64,000 bases of DNA from Aquabacterium sp. OR-4 (GTDB lineage: Bacteria > Pseudomonadota > Gammaproteobacteria > Burkholderiales > Burkholderiaceae_C). The notes under the pieces are model-generated. The model saw only the letters and a program-made list of their open reading frames with translations. It searched no databases and had not been told where the DNA came from. Shown here in pieces: positions 23,693 to 36,888 of this stretch. Position 1 is the stretch's first letter. Each line of letters opens with the position of its first letter. The DNA lies in the NCBI RefSeq assembly GCF_025290835.2, contig NZ_JAOCQD020000001.1:310001-374000 (forward strand). The letters run 5' to 3'. The translations under genes were made by a program, and so were the position numbers.

Positions 23693-26186
23693 CCCCGGCT
23701 ACGCGCTGGAGCTGCTGGCCATGTTCGAGACCGCCACCACGCAGGCCCTGCAGCACATTGCCCAGGCCAGCGCGGCGGCCGATGCGCCGCGCCTGCAGCG
23801 CCTGGTGCACACGCTCAAGTCCAGCGGCGCCAGCGTCGGCGCCCTGGCGCTGGCGGTGCTGGCCGGCGAGGCCGAGGAGGCGCTGCGCCGCGGCACGCCG
23901 GTGGCGGCCGATCTGCCGGCGCAGCTGGGCGCCGCGTGGCAGCAGCTGCAGCCCGAGCTGGCACGCCACCGCGCCACCGCGGCGGCCCCGAACCCCGTGC
24001 CGCGCCTGCTGCTGGTGGACGATGACAGCATGCTGCGCCACATGGCCGCCCGCACGCTGCGCCACGCCGGCTTCGAGGTGGTGGACGCGCCCGACGGCGA
24101 GGCCGGCCTGGCGGCCTTTGCCGCGCAGGATTTCGACCTGGTGCTGCTGGACGTGATGCTGCCGGGGCTGGACGGTTTCGAGGTCTGCCAGCGCCTGCGG
24201 GTGCTGCCGCGCGGCGCGCGCGTGCCGGTGCTGATGCTCACCGGCCTGAACGACACCGGCTCCATCGACCAGGCCTACAGCCAGGGCGCCACCGACTTCA
24301 TCACCAAGCCGATCAACTGGACGCTGCTGTCGCACCGCGTGCGCTACGCCCTGCGCGCGGCCGACTCGGCCGACACCCTGCGCCTGGGCCGCGAACGCCT
24401 GGCGCGGGCGCAGCGCCTGGCCGGCATGGGCAGCTGGGCCTTCACCGCGGCCGGCGGGCTGGAATGCTCGCCCGAGCTGGCGCGGCTGTACGGCGCCGCC
24501 GTGTCCGACGAGCGCCCGTGGATCACCACCGCCGGCCACCTGCTGCAACGCGTGCTGCCCACCGACCGCGACGCCGTGGCGCTGGCCCGCCGGCGCCTGC
24601 GCGACGAGGGCTGCGCCTACCAGATCGAGTTCCGCATCGAGCGCCTGGACGGCCAGCTGCGCACCCTGCACGAGCAGGCCATGCCGCTGCTCGACGACAG
24701 CGGCCGCCGCGTGGCCATCGAAGGCATCACGCAAGACATCACCGAGCGCGTGCAGGCCGCGCAGCGCATCCGCCAGCTGGCGCACTACGACGCCGTGACC
24801 GGCCTGCCCAACCGCCAGTTCTTTGGCGAACTGGCCGCGCCGGCGCTCGACCGCGCGCGCCGCCAGGGCCTGCACTGCGCGGTGCTGCATGTGGACCTCG
24901 ACGAGTTCAAGGCCGTCAACGACGCCTATGGCCGGGGTGGCGGCGACCATGTGCTGCAGGTGGTGGCCGAGCGCCTGCGTGGCTGGATCCGCGGCACCGA
25001 TCTGGCCGGCGTGCCGTCCCTGGTGCCCGCCGCCAGTGATGCCGACGACGACAGCGGCGCCAGCGGCAGCGCCGGCGTGGTGGCGCGCGTGGGCGGCAAT
25101 GCCTTCACGCTGCTGATCGCCGACCTGGCCGGCCAGGGTTCGGCCGCCGCGGTGGCCCAGCGCCTGCTGGGCGCGGTGCACCAGCCGATCACCCTGCCCG
25201 GGCCCGAGGCGCAGCCGCCGCTGGTGCTGAGCGCCGGCATCGGCATTGCGCTGTACCCCGGCGACGCCCCCGACCCCGCCGGCCTGACCCGCTGCGCCGA
25301 GCAGGCCGCCTACGCCGCCAAGGCGCGCGGGCGCGGCCAGCTGCGCTTTTTTGACGAGACCATCGACGCCCAGGCCACGCGCCGCCTGCGCGTGGAAACC
25401 GAGCTGCGCCACGCCATCGAGCACGGCGAGCTGCGCCTGCACTACCAGCCCAAGCTGGTGTTCGACGACGATGGCGGCCACGGCCCGCTGCCGGTCGGCC
25501 GCCTGGCCGGTGCCGAGGCGCTGGTGCGCTGGCAGCACCCCGAGCGCGGCCTGGTGCCGCCGGGCGAGTTCATTGCCGTGGCCGAGGAGGCCGGCCTGAT
25601 CGGCCCGCTCACCGACTGGGTGCTCGACCATGCCTGCCGCCAGCTGGCGGCCTGGCGCGCTGCCGGCCTGGCCCTGGTGCCGCTGGCCGTGAACCTGGCC
25701 GCCACCAGCTTTGCCGACGCCACGCTGGCCGACCGCCTGAGCGCGCTGCTGCAGCGCCATGGCCTGCCGCCGGCCAGCCTGGTGCTGGAGGTGACCGAAA
25801 GCCTGCTGATGCGCGAGCCCGAGGCCACCGCCGGGCGCATGGCGGCGCTGCGCGCGCGCGGCTTCGCGCTGTCGCTGGACGACTTCGGCACCGGCTACTC
25901 CTCGCTCAGCTACCTCAAGCGCTTTCCGCTCGACGAGCTGAAGATCGACCGCAGCTTCGTCGTCGATGCCGCCCGCGGCGGGCGCGACAGCGCGCTGGCC
26001 AAGGCCATCATCGGCCTGGGCCGCGACCTGGGCCTGCGCGTGGTGGCCGAAGGCGTGGAGACGGCCGAGCAGGCCGCCTTCCTGCGCCGCCACGGCTGCC
26101 TGGTGCACCAGGGCTACCTATACGCCAGGCCGCTGCCGGCCGAGGCCTTTGCCCAAGGCCTTGCGCGCGAGGCGCCGCTCCCATAA
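23673..26186 (+). CDS. HPt remnant-REC-PAS-GGDEF(degenerate)-EAL protein, downstream half of a split gene
   Basis: The frame is open from before the duplication to 26186. An in-frame ATG at 23673 inside repeat unit 2, 17 bases before the upstream stop, could allow re-initiation, giving 837 residues. Domains are the HPt (His in H-T-L-K-S-S), a receiver with Asp160 (V-L-L-D-V-M-L-P), a PAS-like segment, a GGDEF-family domain in which the signature reads G-G-N-A-F (474-478), and an EAL domain with E-A-L at 615-617 plus L-E-V-T-E-S, D-D-F-G-T-G-Y-S, K-I-D-R and A-E-G-V-E-T. The cyclase half should be inactive and the phosphodiesterase half active. The reading frame shows it was originally the C-terminal half of the upstream kinase. 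Confidence 0.88.
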
Positions 26187-26193
26187 TGGGTGC

Positions 26194-27114
26194 ATGACCC
26201 TCACCGAGCTGCGCTACATCGTCGCCGTTGCCCGCGAGAAGCATTTCGGCCGCGCCGCCGAGGCCTGCTTCGTCAGCCAGCCCACGCTCAGCGTGGCCAT
26301 CAAGAAGCTCGAGGAAGAGCTGGACATCAAGCTGTTCGAGCGCGGTGGCGCCGAGGTCAGCGTGACGCCGCTGGGCGACGAGATCGTGCGCCAGGCGCAG
26401 CAGGTGCTGGAGCAGGCCCAGGCCATCAAGGAGATCGCCAAGCGCGGCAAGAACCCGCTGGCCGGTCCGCTGCGCCTGGGCATCATCTACACCATCGGCC
26501 CCTACCTGCTGCCCGAGCTGGTCAAGCATGTCATCGCGCACACGCCGCAGATGCCGCTGATCCTGCAGGAGCACTTCACCGTCAAGCTGCTGGAGATGCT
26601 GCGCACCGGCGAGCTCGACTGCGCCATCATGGCCGAGCCCTTCCCAGACACCGGCCTGGCCATCGCGCCGCTGTACGACGAACCCTTCGTGGTGGCCGTG
26701 CCGGCGGCCCACCCGCTGGCCCAGCGCAGCGCCATCAGCGCCGAAGAGCTGAAGCAGGAGACCATGCTGCTGCTGGGCACCGGCCACTGCTTTCGCGACC
26801 AGGTGCTCGAGGTGTGCCCCGAGTTCGCGCGCTTTTCCAGCCAGACCGAGGGCATCCGCAAGAGCTTCGAGGGCAGCTCGCTCGAGACCATCAAGCACAT
26901 GGTGGCCTCGGGCATGGGCATCACCGTGGTGCCCGTGCTCAGCGTGCCGAAAGCGCCCTCCGAGCATGTGCGCTACATCGCCTTCGAGGCCCCGGCGCCC
27001 ACCCGCCGCGTGGTGCTGGCCTGGCGCCGCAGCTTCCCGCGCTACGAGGCCATCGCGGCACTGCGCAACGCGGTGTATGCCTGCCGGCTGGATGGGGTGA
27101 CGCGCCTGTCCTGA
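26194..27114 (+). CDS. oxyR: OxyR, hydrogen-peroxide-sensing LysR regulator
   Basis: A 306-residue LysR-type activator. The N-terminal helix-turn-helix region (M-T-L-T-E-L-R-Y-I-V-A-V-A, H-F-G-R-A-A, S-Q-P-T-L-S) is followed by a sensor domain with the two redox cysteines at exactly Cys199 and Cys208 in G-H-C-F-R-D-Q-V-L-E-V-C, matching E. coli numbering. Peroxide forms a disulfide between them and switches on katG/ahpC/dps-type genes. It starts eight bases after the EAL gene; CATAAT at 26182-26187 could serve as its own -10 box. The dps gene at 33 kb is a plausible target, but I did not find a defined OxyR site. Confidence 0.96.
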   Translation: MTLTELRYIVAVAREKHFGRAAEACFVSQPTLSVAIKKLEEELDIKLFERGGAEVSVTPLGDEIVRQAQQVLEQAQAIKEIAKRGKNPLAGPLRLGIIYTIGPYLLPELVKHVIAHTPQMPLILQEHFTVKLLEMLRTGELDCAIMAEPFPDTGLAIAPLYDEPFVVAVPAAHPLAQRSAISAEELKQETMLLLGTGHCFRDQVLEVCPEFARFSSQTEGIRKSFEGSSLETIKHMVASGMGITVVPVLSVPKAPSEHVRYIAFEAPAPTRRVVLAWRRSFPRYEAIAALRNAVYACRLDGVTRLS

Positions 27115-27153
27115 GGGCTTGGGCGGCGCGCGGTGCGGGCCCGGCGCTGCGGC

Positions 27154-27906
27154 TCAGCGAAAGCCGCCGGCCACCCGGATGCGGTCACCGGTGATCCAGC
27201 GCGAGGCGTCGGAGGCGAGGAACACGGCGACATCGGCCACGTCGTCCGGCTGACCCATGCGGCCAAGCGGCGTGCCGGCAATCATCTGCTGCTCCATCGC
27301 GCTGCCGATGATGCCGGCCGTGTGCGTGCCCTCCGTCTCGACGCCGCCCGGCGCAATGGTGTTCACGCGCACCTTTCTTGGCGCCAGCTCGACCGCGTGG
27401 GTGCGGGTCACCTGGTCGAGCGCACCCTTGGTCGCGCCGTAGATCGTGGCCCCCGGCAGGCCCTTCTCGCTGGCGATCGAGCTGATGTTGATGACGCTGC
27501 CACCTTCGGCCGGAAACCGCTTCACGGCTTCGCGCGTGGCGAGGATGGGGCCGAGCACATTGGTGTCGAACTGCCGGTGGAACTCGGCCTCGGTCACTTC
27601 CTCCAGCGCACCGAACTGGTAGATGCCGGCGTTGTTGACCAGGATGTCGAGTCGGCCGAAGGCCTCGTGGGCCTCGGCAAACAGGCGCTTGACGTCGGCC
27701 TCCTTGGCCACGCTGCCCTGCACCGCAATGGCCCGGCCACCCGCCCGCCCGATCTCGGCCACCACGGTCTCGGCGCCCGCCCGGCTGGACGCGTAGTTGA
27801 CGACCACCGACGCGCCTTGCGCGGCAAACGCCTTGGCGATGCTGGCGCCAATGCCCTTGGATGCACCGGTGACGACGGCCACCTTTCCTTGCAACGAACC
27901 GCTCAT
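27154..27906 (-). CDS. Short-chain dehydrogenase/reductase
   Basis: A 250-residue classical SDR. The cofactor motif is T-G-A-S-K-G-I-G, then N-N-A-G, the catalytic Ser in I-N-I-S-S-I-A-S and Tyr/Lys in Y-G-A-T-K. It most resembles the broad group annotated as glucose-1-dehydrogenase or 3-oxoacyl-ACP-reductase-like enzymes; the substrate is unknown. A strong Shine-Dalgarno (AGGAG) stands seven bases before the ATG. Upstream on the same strand are a palindromic operator candidate and an ArsR-family gene, which probably represses it. Confidence 0.92.
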   Translation of the reverse strand: MSGSLQGKVAVVTGASKGIGASIAKAFAAQGASVVVNYASSRAGAETVVAEIGRAGGRAIAVQGSVAKEADVKRLFAEAHEAFGRLDILVNNAGIYQFGALEEVTEAEFHRQFDTNVLGPILATREAVKRFPAEGGSVINISSIASEKGLPGATIYGATKGALDQVTRTHAVELAPRKVRVNTIAPGGVETEGTHTAGIIGSAMEQQMIAGTPLGRMGQPDDVADVAVFLASDASRWITGDRIRVAGGFR

Positions 27907-27941
27907 GAACCTTCTCCTGGGAAGTGCGCTGTCAAATCGAC

Positions 27942-27961
27942 AGTTAGATAAGTGTCTAACT
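27942..27961. promoter_or_regulatory. Palindromic operator between arsR-like gene and SDR gene
   Basis: A perfect 7-bp inverted repeat, AGTTAGA-TAAGTG-TCTAACT, lies 35 bp before the SDR start in an AT-rich island. Size and symmetry fit a site for a dimeric ArsR-type winged-helix protein, and such a gene ends 42 bp further upstream. Confidence 0.72.
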
Positions 27962-28002
27962 ATCGAGGAGCCCTTGGGTGCGCTGGGGTCATCCTTGCCG
28001 GA

Positions 28003-28296
28003 TCAGATTTGTGCGAGTCGCGCGAGATAGGCCTGCAGCACGTCGCGCTGCAGCACCAGATTCATGAACTTGCCGTCGCGCTCCATCAGGATCAGCCCGG
28101 CGGTCTCGAGTTCTTTCAGGTGGTGCGAGATCGTCGCCGCGCTCACGTCATGGCTTTGCTGCAGCGCGCTGCACGGGCAGGCCCCCGCCGCGCTGCCGAT
28201 CTCCTGAAGCAGCCGAACCCTGCGTGGCTCGGCAAGCGCACGCGCGATGCGTTCGATCTGGCGCTCACTGAGCTCGAGGTTCTGGCTGGGTTCCAT
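28003..28296 (-). CDS. ArsR-family transcriptional regulator
   Basis: A 97-residue winged helix-turn-helix protein from the ATG at 28296. It shows [15 protein letters not shown], the recognition region [19 protein letters not shown] and the wing E-R-D-G-K. Two cysteines in A-C-P-C-S lie close to the usual metal-site helix, but the full ELCVCDL metal box is missing, so it may sense redox state or an organic ligand rather than arsenic. It precedes the SDR gene on the same strand, with a palindromic operator candidate between them. Confidence 0.9.
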   Translation of the reverse strand: MEPSQNLELSERQIERIARALAEPRRVRLLQEIGSAAGACPCSALQQSHDVSAATISHHLKELETAGLILMERDGKFMNLVLQRDVLQAYLARLAQI

Positions 28297-28431
28297 GGCC
28301 GCCCGATTGTCCGCTGTCGCACCCCACCCCGCGGCCGGGCCAGCACCGGCAGTGGGGGCACCACCGGCTGCCGCGGCCCGGCCAACACGCCGGCCGCGGG
28401 CGCCAGGCCGGCGCAGCGACAATCGGCCCCG

Positions 28432-28692
28432 ATGACCGACCCCGCCGCGCCACCGCCTGCCCAGCCCCGCAACCCGCTGCACGGGTTGACGCTGGAGGCC
28501 ATCGTCGAGGCGCTGCGCGCCGAGTACGGCTGGCGCGGGCTCGATGAACGCATCCCGCTGCGCTGCTTTGCCTTCGAGCCCAGCGTCAAGTCGAGCCTGA
28601 AGTTCCTGCGCCGCACGCCGTGGGCGCGCGAAAAGGTCGAGAGCCTGTACCTGTTCATGCTGCGCGAGCGCCAGCGCAACGCGCGCGGTTGA
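28432..28692 (+). CDS. VF530-family (DUF2132) small DNA-binding-like protein
   Basis: An 86-residue protein. After a proline-rich start it carries the family signature [12 protein letters not shown]-x-G-L-x-E-R-I, R-C-F, and [17 protein letters not shown]. The family fold is SAP-like and DNA binding has been proposed; no role is established. It is a lone plus-strand gene between minus-strand neighbours. Confidence 0.88.
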   Translation: MTDPAAPPPAQPRNPLHGLTLEAIVEALRAEYGWRGLDERIPLRCFAFEPSVKSSLKFLRRTPWAREKVESLYLFMLRERQRNARG

Positions 28693-28714
28693 GCCGGCGC
28701 CGGGCCCGGCGCGC

Positions 28715-29296
28715 TCAGGCCGCGCCGAACCAGCCCTCGGCCAGCGCGGCATCCAGCCGCTCGCGCAGGTAGGCCCACAGCGCCGGGCAGCCGGCCGCAA
28801 TCGGCGGGCCGATGCGCGCCACCACCCGGGCATGGCTGACGCCGTTCTCGCGCCAGCTCTGGCCGCGGTTGGCCAGGTTCAGCAGCGCGGGCATGGCGCG
28901 GTCGACCGCATGGGCATAACGCGCCTCGGGCGTGGCCTCGTCCTCGAATTCTTGCCAGGCGTCGAGAAAGCGCTGGCCCTGGCCATCGGGCAGCAGGCCG
29001 AAGATGCGCTGCACCGCGGCGCGCTCGGCGGCCTTGCGTTCGGCCCAGCCGTCTTGCACGTAGACCAGCGTGTCGCCGGTGTCGATCTCGCCCACGTCGT
29101 GCACCAGCAGCAGCTCCACCACGCGGGCCAGGTTCACCGGCTCGGCGGCCAGGTGGGCCAGCGCTTGCGCCATCAGCGCGATCTGCCAGCTGTGCTCGGC
29201 CGAGTTCTCGTAGCGGTCCAGCCCGGCGGGCTTGGTCTTGCGCGTCACGCCCTTCAGGCGGTCGAGCTCGAGGATGAAGTCGATGTGGGCTTGCAT
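28715..29296 (-). CDS. HD-domain phosphohydrolase (YfbR-like, HD_3 family)
   Basis: A 193-residue HD-superfamily protein. The metal ligands appear as H in E-H-S-W-Q-I, the doublet H-D in [14 protein letters not shown], and a later Asp in A-V-D-R. Related proteins remove phosphate from deoxynucleotides; the exact substrate is open. It lies 17 bp downstream of the DUF924 gene on the same strand, so the GNAT-DUF924-HD genes probably form one transcript. Confidence 0.87.
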   Translation of the reverse strand: MQAHIDFILELDRLKGVTRKTKPAGLDRYENSAEHSWQIALMAQALAHLAAEPVNLARVVELLLVHDVGEIDTGDTLVYVQDGWAERKAAERAAVQRIFGLLPDGQGQRFLDAWQEFEDEATPEARYAHAVDRAMPALLNLANRGQSWRENGVSHARVVARIGPPIAAGCPALWAYLRERLDAALAEGWFGAA

Positions 29297-29313
29297 GGGG
29301 GCCGGCGGCGGGT

Positions 29314-29868
29314 TCAGAAGCTCGAGCCGGGCTGCTGCAGAAAGGCCAGCTCGTCGGCGCTGGACTCGCGGCCCAGCGCGGCGTTGCGGTGCGGGTAGCG
29401 GCCAAAGCGGTCAACGATGGCCCGGTGGCGCAGCGCGGCATCGAGGTTGCCCGCCAGGCCCAGCGCGCGGTACAGGCGCTCGCTCTCGGCCTGCATGGCG
29501 CGCGACTCGCTGTGCATGAAGGGCAGGTACAGGAAGGCACGCTGCACCGGCGCCAGCACCGCATCGGCCGCGGCGGCCAGCGCATGCTGGGCCAGCACCA
29601 GGGCCATGCCGTCGTGCGCAAAGGCGCGCGGCGTGCCGCGGTGGATGTTGCGCGAGAACTGGTCGAGCACGATCACCTCGGCCAGCCGGCCTTGCGGCGT
29701 GGCGCGCCAGGCGGCCAGCTCGCCGGCCGCGGCGGCCTGGTGCAGGGCGCCGTAGCGCTGGGTGATCAGTGCGTCAAAGCCGGCATCGGCGCGCCACCAC
29801 TGGGCGGGCGCGGTGTCGGTGAACCAGAAGTGCAGGATGCCGGCGGCGGTGGCGTCAGCGGACGTCAT
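29314..29868 (-). CDS. DUF924 family protein
   Basis: A 184-residue protein from the ATG at 29868. Family marks are I-L-H-F-W-F near the start, I-V-L-D-Q-F-S-R-N-I-H-R-G-T-P-R-A-F-A, Y-L-P-F-M-H-S-E and F-G-R-Y-P-H-R-N. The fold is TPR-like and some members are annotated as membrane-associated, but no biochemical role is established. Its start overlaps the GNAT gene end by 14 bp, indicating coupling. Confidence 0.88.
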   Translation of the reverse strand: MTSADATAAGILHFWFTDTAPAQWWRADAGFDALITQRYGALHQAAAAGELAAWRATPQGRLAEVIVLDQFSRNIHRGTPRAFAHDGMALVLAQHALAAAADAVLAPVQRAFLYLPFMHSESRAMQAESERLYRALGLAGNLDAALRHRAIVDRFGRYPHRNAALGRESSADELAFLQQPGSSF

Positions 29869-30316
29869 GGGCGTAGATGATGAAGCCGTGGTGCTGCGCC
29901 ACCTGGTCATACAGGCGCCGGCCGGTGGTGTTGGTCACGTGGGTCTGCCAGTACACGCGCTGGATGCCGGCCTCGCGGGCCTGGCCGTACACCGCCTCGA
30001 TCAGCGCGCGACCAATGCCCTGCTGGCGCCGCGTGGGCGCGGTGAACAGGTCCTGCAGGTAGCAGGTGAGGGCCAGGCGCGTGGTGCTTCGGTGATACAG
30101 GCAGTGGCACAGACCCACCAGCTCACCATCGACCTCGGCCACCCAGCCGAACACCGGCTCGTCGGGGTTGAAGAAATGACCCCAGGTGGCTTGCGTCACC
30201 TCGTCGGGCAGGGCGGTGGCGCCCTCGCGGCCATAGAAGGCGTTGTAGCCGTCCCACAGCGGCTTCCAGGCGGCGAAATCGGTGGGGGCGACGGGGCGAA
30301 TGATCAGCTCGGACAT
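29855..30316 (-). CDS. GNAT-family N-acetyltransferase
   Basis: A 153-residue acetyltransferase from the ATG at 30316. The acetyl-CoA loop is R-R-Q-G-I-G-R-A-L-I, preceded by the beta-4 strand C-Y-L-Q-D-L-F-T, and the last strand has V-Y-W-Q-T-H-V-T-N. The acceptor is unknown. It is the first gene of the minus-strand GNAT-DUF924-HD run. Confidence 0.9.
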   Translation of the reverse strand: MSELIIRPVAPTDFAAWKPLWDGYNAFYGREGATALPDEVTQATWGHFFNPDEPVFGWVAEVDGELVGLCHCLYHRSTTRLALTCYLQDLFTAPTRRQQGIGRALIEAVYGQAREAGIQRVYWQTHVTNTTGRRLYDQVAQHHGFIIYAHDVR

Positions 30317-30427
30317 GCGCGCATTCTGCGCGTACACCACCCGCCCGTGCCCGGCGCGCGGCAGGACGGACGAGCGACTGAAACCGCATGCCGCGGGCGC
30401 CGCCGGCAAACCGGGCAAACTCGCGCC

Positions 30428-31290
<863 letters not shown>

Positions 31291-31294
<4 letters not shown>

Positions 31295-32076
31295 ACCGCC
31301 CCGCCACCCACACGCTGCTGCCCGCCGCCGTGATGCTGGGCCTGCTGCTGGCCTGGGAGCTGGGCGTGCGCTGGGCCGGCATCCCCGACTACACGCTGCC
31401 GGCGCCCAGCCGCATCGCCCAGTCGCTGGCCGAGCACGGTGTCTCGCTGCTGGGCAGCTGGTGGTACACGCTGAAGATCACCTTCGGCGCGCTGGCCCTG
31501 GCCTGCGCCGGCGGCGTGTTGATTGCCAGCGCCTTTGCGCTCTCGCCCACGCTGGAGCGCGCGCTGTTTCCGCTGGCCGTGGTGCTGCAGGTGACGCCGC
31601 TGATGGCGGTGGCGCCGCTGATGCTGATCTACCTGGACAGCACCACCTCGGCGCTGCTGCTGTGTGCCTGGCTGAGCGCGTTTTTTCCGATCCTGTCCAA
31701 CACCGTGATCGGGCTGCGCGCGGCCGATCCGCAGCTGCGCGACCTGTTCCGCCTGTACCGCGCCACGCCCTGGCAGCGCCTGGCGCTGCTGCGCGTGCCC
31801 TCGGCGCTGCCCTACTTCATCGCCGGGCTCAAGGTCTCGGGCGGGCTGGCGCTGATCGGCGCGGTGTCGGCCGAGATGGTGGCCGGCGCGGCCGGGCGCG
31901 AGACGGGCCTGGCCTCGCGCATCCTCGAGGCCAGCTTTCGCACCGAGACGCCCAAGATGTTTGCCGCCCTGCTGCTGCTGGTGGCCACCGGCGTGATGAT
32001 CTTTGCGCTGTTCAACGCCCTGTCACGCGGGGTGCTGGGGCGCTGGCACGCGTCAGAATCCGGCCGAACCGACTGA
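31291..32076 (+). CDS. ABC transporter permease (SsuC/TauC-like)
   Basis: A 261-residue inner-membrane protein with about six hydrophobic helices. The cytoplasmic EAA-type loop that docks the ATPase reads L-Y-R-A-T-P-W-Q-R-L-A-L-L-R-V-P-S-A-L-P-Y, followed by the usual G-L-K-V-S-G-G-L-A-L-I-G. It overlaps the ATPase stop (ATGA) and precedes the receptor gene by 20 bp, so all three are one operon. Confidence 0.92.
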
Positions 32077-32096
32077 TCCCGATGAAGGACCACCCG

Positions 32097-33113
32097 ATGC
32101 GCTTCACGCTGCTGGCCACCGCGGCCGCCACCCTGCTGCTGGCCAACGGCGCCGCCCGCGCCGACGACAAGGTGACCTTCGCCACCAACTGGAAGGCGCA
32201 GGCCGCGCACGGCGGCTTCTACCAGGCGCTGGCCGACGGCACCTACAAGAAACACGGGCTCGAGGTCACCATCCAGCAGGGCGGCCCGCAGGTCAACAAC
32301 CGGCCGCTGCTGCCGGCCGGCAAGATCGACTTCCTGATGACCGGCAACCTGCTGCACAGCTTTGACAACGTCAAGAACAAGGTGCCCACCGTGGTGGTGG
32401 CCGCCATGTTCCAGAAAGACCCGCAGGCGCTGATGGCCCACCCCGGCCAGGGCTACGACAAGTTCGAGAGCCTCAAGAACGCGCCGCTGGCCCTGGTGGC
32501 CAAGGACGGCCAGTTCAGCTGGTGGCAGTGGCTCAAGGCCGTGCACGGCTTCAAGGACGAGGCGCTCAAGCCCTACAACTACAACCTGGCCCCCTGGCTG
32601 GCCAACCCCAAGGCCATCCAGCAGGGCTACTCGGTGGCCGAGCCGATCTATGCCGAGAACCAGGGCAGGTTCAAGCCGGTGGTGCACCTGCTGGCCGACC
32701 ACGGCTTCTCCACCTACAGCACGGTGATCGAGGCGCGCACCGAGACCGTGAAGGCCAAGCCCGAGCTGGTGCAGCGCTTTGTCGATGCCTCGATCATCGG
32801 CTGGGTGAACTACCTCTACGGCAACCGCAAGCCCGCCAATGCGCTGCTGATGAAGGACAACCCCGAGATGAGCGAGGCCGAGATCGAGGCCAGCGTGGCG
32901 CTGATGAAGAGCCAGGGCATCGTCGACAGCGGCGAGGCCCAGGCCAAGGGCCTGGGCGCGATGAACGCCGCGCGCATTGCCGACTTCTACGGCCAGATGG
33001 TCAAGGCCGGCCTGTACAAGCCCGGCGAGGTGGACCTGTCGAAGGTGGCCACCTTGCAGTTCGTCAACAAGAGCGTCGGCCAGGACGTGAAGGCCCGGCT
33101 CGGCGGCCGCTGA
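32097..33113 (+). CDS. ABC transporter periplasmic substrate-binding protein (NMT1/THI5-like)
   Basis: A 338-residue receptor. Of two adjacent ATGs the second (32097) is preferred: AAGGA lies seven bases before it and the signal peptide begins cleanly there (cleavage near A-R-A-D-D). The mature start [20 protein letters not shown] is typical of the THI5/SsuA/TauA fold. Family members bind sulfonates, nitrate, pyrimidine precursors and other compounds; I cannot choose. No thiamine, taurine or nitrate genes lie nearby. Confidence 0.88.
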   Translation: MRFTLLATAAATLLLANGAARADDKVTFATNWKAQAAHGGFYQALADGTYKKHGLEVTIQQGGPQVNNRPLLPAGKIDFLMTGNLLHSFDNVKNKVPTVVVAAMFQKDPQALMAHPGQGYDKFESLKNAPLALVAKDGQFSWWQWLKAVHGFKDEALKPYNYNLAPWLANPKAIQQGYSVAEPIYAENQGRFKPVVHLLADHGFSTYSTVIEARTETVKAKPELVQRFVDASIIGWVNYLYGNRKPANALLMKDNPEMSEAEIEASVALMKSQGIVDSGEAQAKGLGAMNAARIADFYGQMVKAGLYKPGEVDLSKVATLQFVNKSVGQDVKARLGGR

Positions 33114-33172
33114 TCGCGGCACACTGGCAACAGCAACCTCAACCCCTGACCGAACCCCAGGAGCTGCGCACC

Positions 33173-33691
33173 ATGGCCAAAGGCAAATCCAAGTCCACGA
33201 GCGCGGGCGGCAACGGCCCGCTCATCAACATCGGCATCACCGAGAAAGACCGCGGCGCCATTGCCGGCGGCCTGTCCAAGCTGCTGGCCGACACCTACAC
33301 GCTCTACCTCACCACGCACAACTTCCACTGGAACGTGACGGGGCCGATGTTCAACACCCTGCACACCATGTTCATGGCGCAGTACACCGAGCTGTGGAAC
33401 GCGGTCGATCCGATCGCCGAGCGCATCCGCTCGCTGGGCCATGCCGCGCCGGGCTCGTATGCGCAGTTCAAGAGCCTGTCCTCGCTGCCCGACGCGCCGG
33501 GCACGCCGCCCAAGGCGCTGATGATGGTGCAGATCCTGGTCGAGGGCCACGAGGCCGTGGCGCGCACCGCGCGCAGCATCTTTCCGCTGGCCGATGCCGC
33601 CAACGACGAGCCCACCGCCGACCTGCTGACCCAGCGCCTGACCGTGCACGAGCAGACGGCCTGGATGCTGCGCTCGCTGCTGGAGGAGTAA
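33173..33691 (+). CDS. dps: Dps, DNA-binding ferritin-like protein
   Basis: A 172-residue ferritin-like protein. A lysine/serine-rich N-terminal tail suits DNA contact. The ferroxidase site residues appear as T-H-N-F-H-W-N, then H-x-x-F with D/E in [10 protein letters not shown]. Dps dodecamers oxidise and store iron and protect DNA from peroxide. A clear AGGAG precedes the ATG. It is likely induced by OxyR or in stationary phase; no site was identified. Confidence 0.93.
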   Translation: MAKGKSKSTSAGGNGPLINIGITEKDRGAIAGGLSKLLADTYTLYLTTHNFHWNVTGPMFNTLHTMFMAQYTELWNAVDPIAERIRSLGHAAPGSYAQFKSLSSLPDAPGTPPKALMMVQILVEGHEAVARTARSIFPLADAANDEPTADLLTQRLTVHEQTAWMLRSLLEE

Positions 33692-33788
33692 GCCGCCGCC
33701 GCGGCGCCCGGTGGCGCCGCGCAGCCCCGGCGCCCCGGTGCCCGGCCCCGGCGGCGATAATCGCGCCACCGCCTCCCGACCTTGCCGC

Positions 33789-33808
33789 GGCCCGCACTTG
33801 TGCGGGCC
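33789..33808 (+). other. Perfect hairpin before prfC
   Basis: An 8-bp stem GGCCCGCA / TGCGGGCC with loop CTTG lies 19 bp before the prfC start. It could end the dps transcript or modulate prfC translation. There is no T run after it. Confidence 0.5.
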
Positions 33809-33827
33809 GTGCGCATTTGAGCCCGCC

Positions 33828-35462
<1,635 letters not shown>

Positions 35463-35467
35463 GCCCC

Positions 35468-35494
35468 GGCGCCGGTTGCCTTTTTACCGGCGCC
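35468..35494 (+). terminator. Hairpin after prfC, abutting the next start codon
   Basis: Perfect 8-bp arms GGCGCCGG / CCGGCGCC enclose an 11-base loop that contains five T. It starts five bases after the prfC stop and ends one base before the LysR ATG at 35496. It may end the prfC transcript or mask the LysR ribosome-binding site; the T run is in the loop, not after the stem. Confidence 0.45.
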
Positions 35495-35495
35495 C

Positions 35496-36794
<1,299 letters not shown>

Positions 36795-36888
36795 GCAGAA
36801 CGCAAGGGCTGCGCGGGCAGGACGCAGGGCCGGCCGACGCTGGATCGCCGACAGTTCCGGCGTCCGGTTTCCGAGGTCTGCCCATTCC

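Noticed and set aside
32097..33113. Thiamine-precursor (ThiY) or taurine/sulfonate receptor
   Set aside because: Only fold-level resemblance; no pathway genes or riboswitch nearby to choose a ligand.
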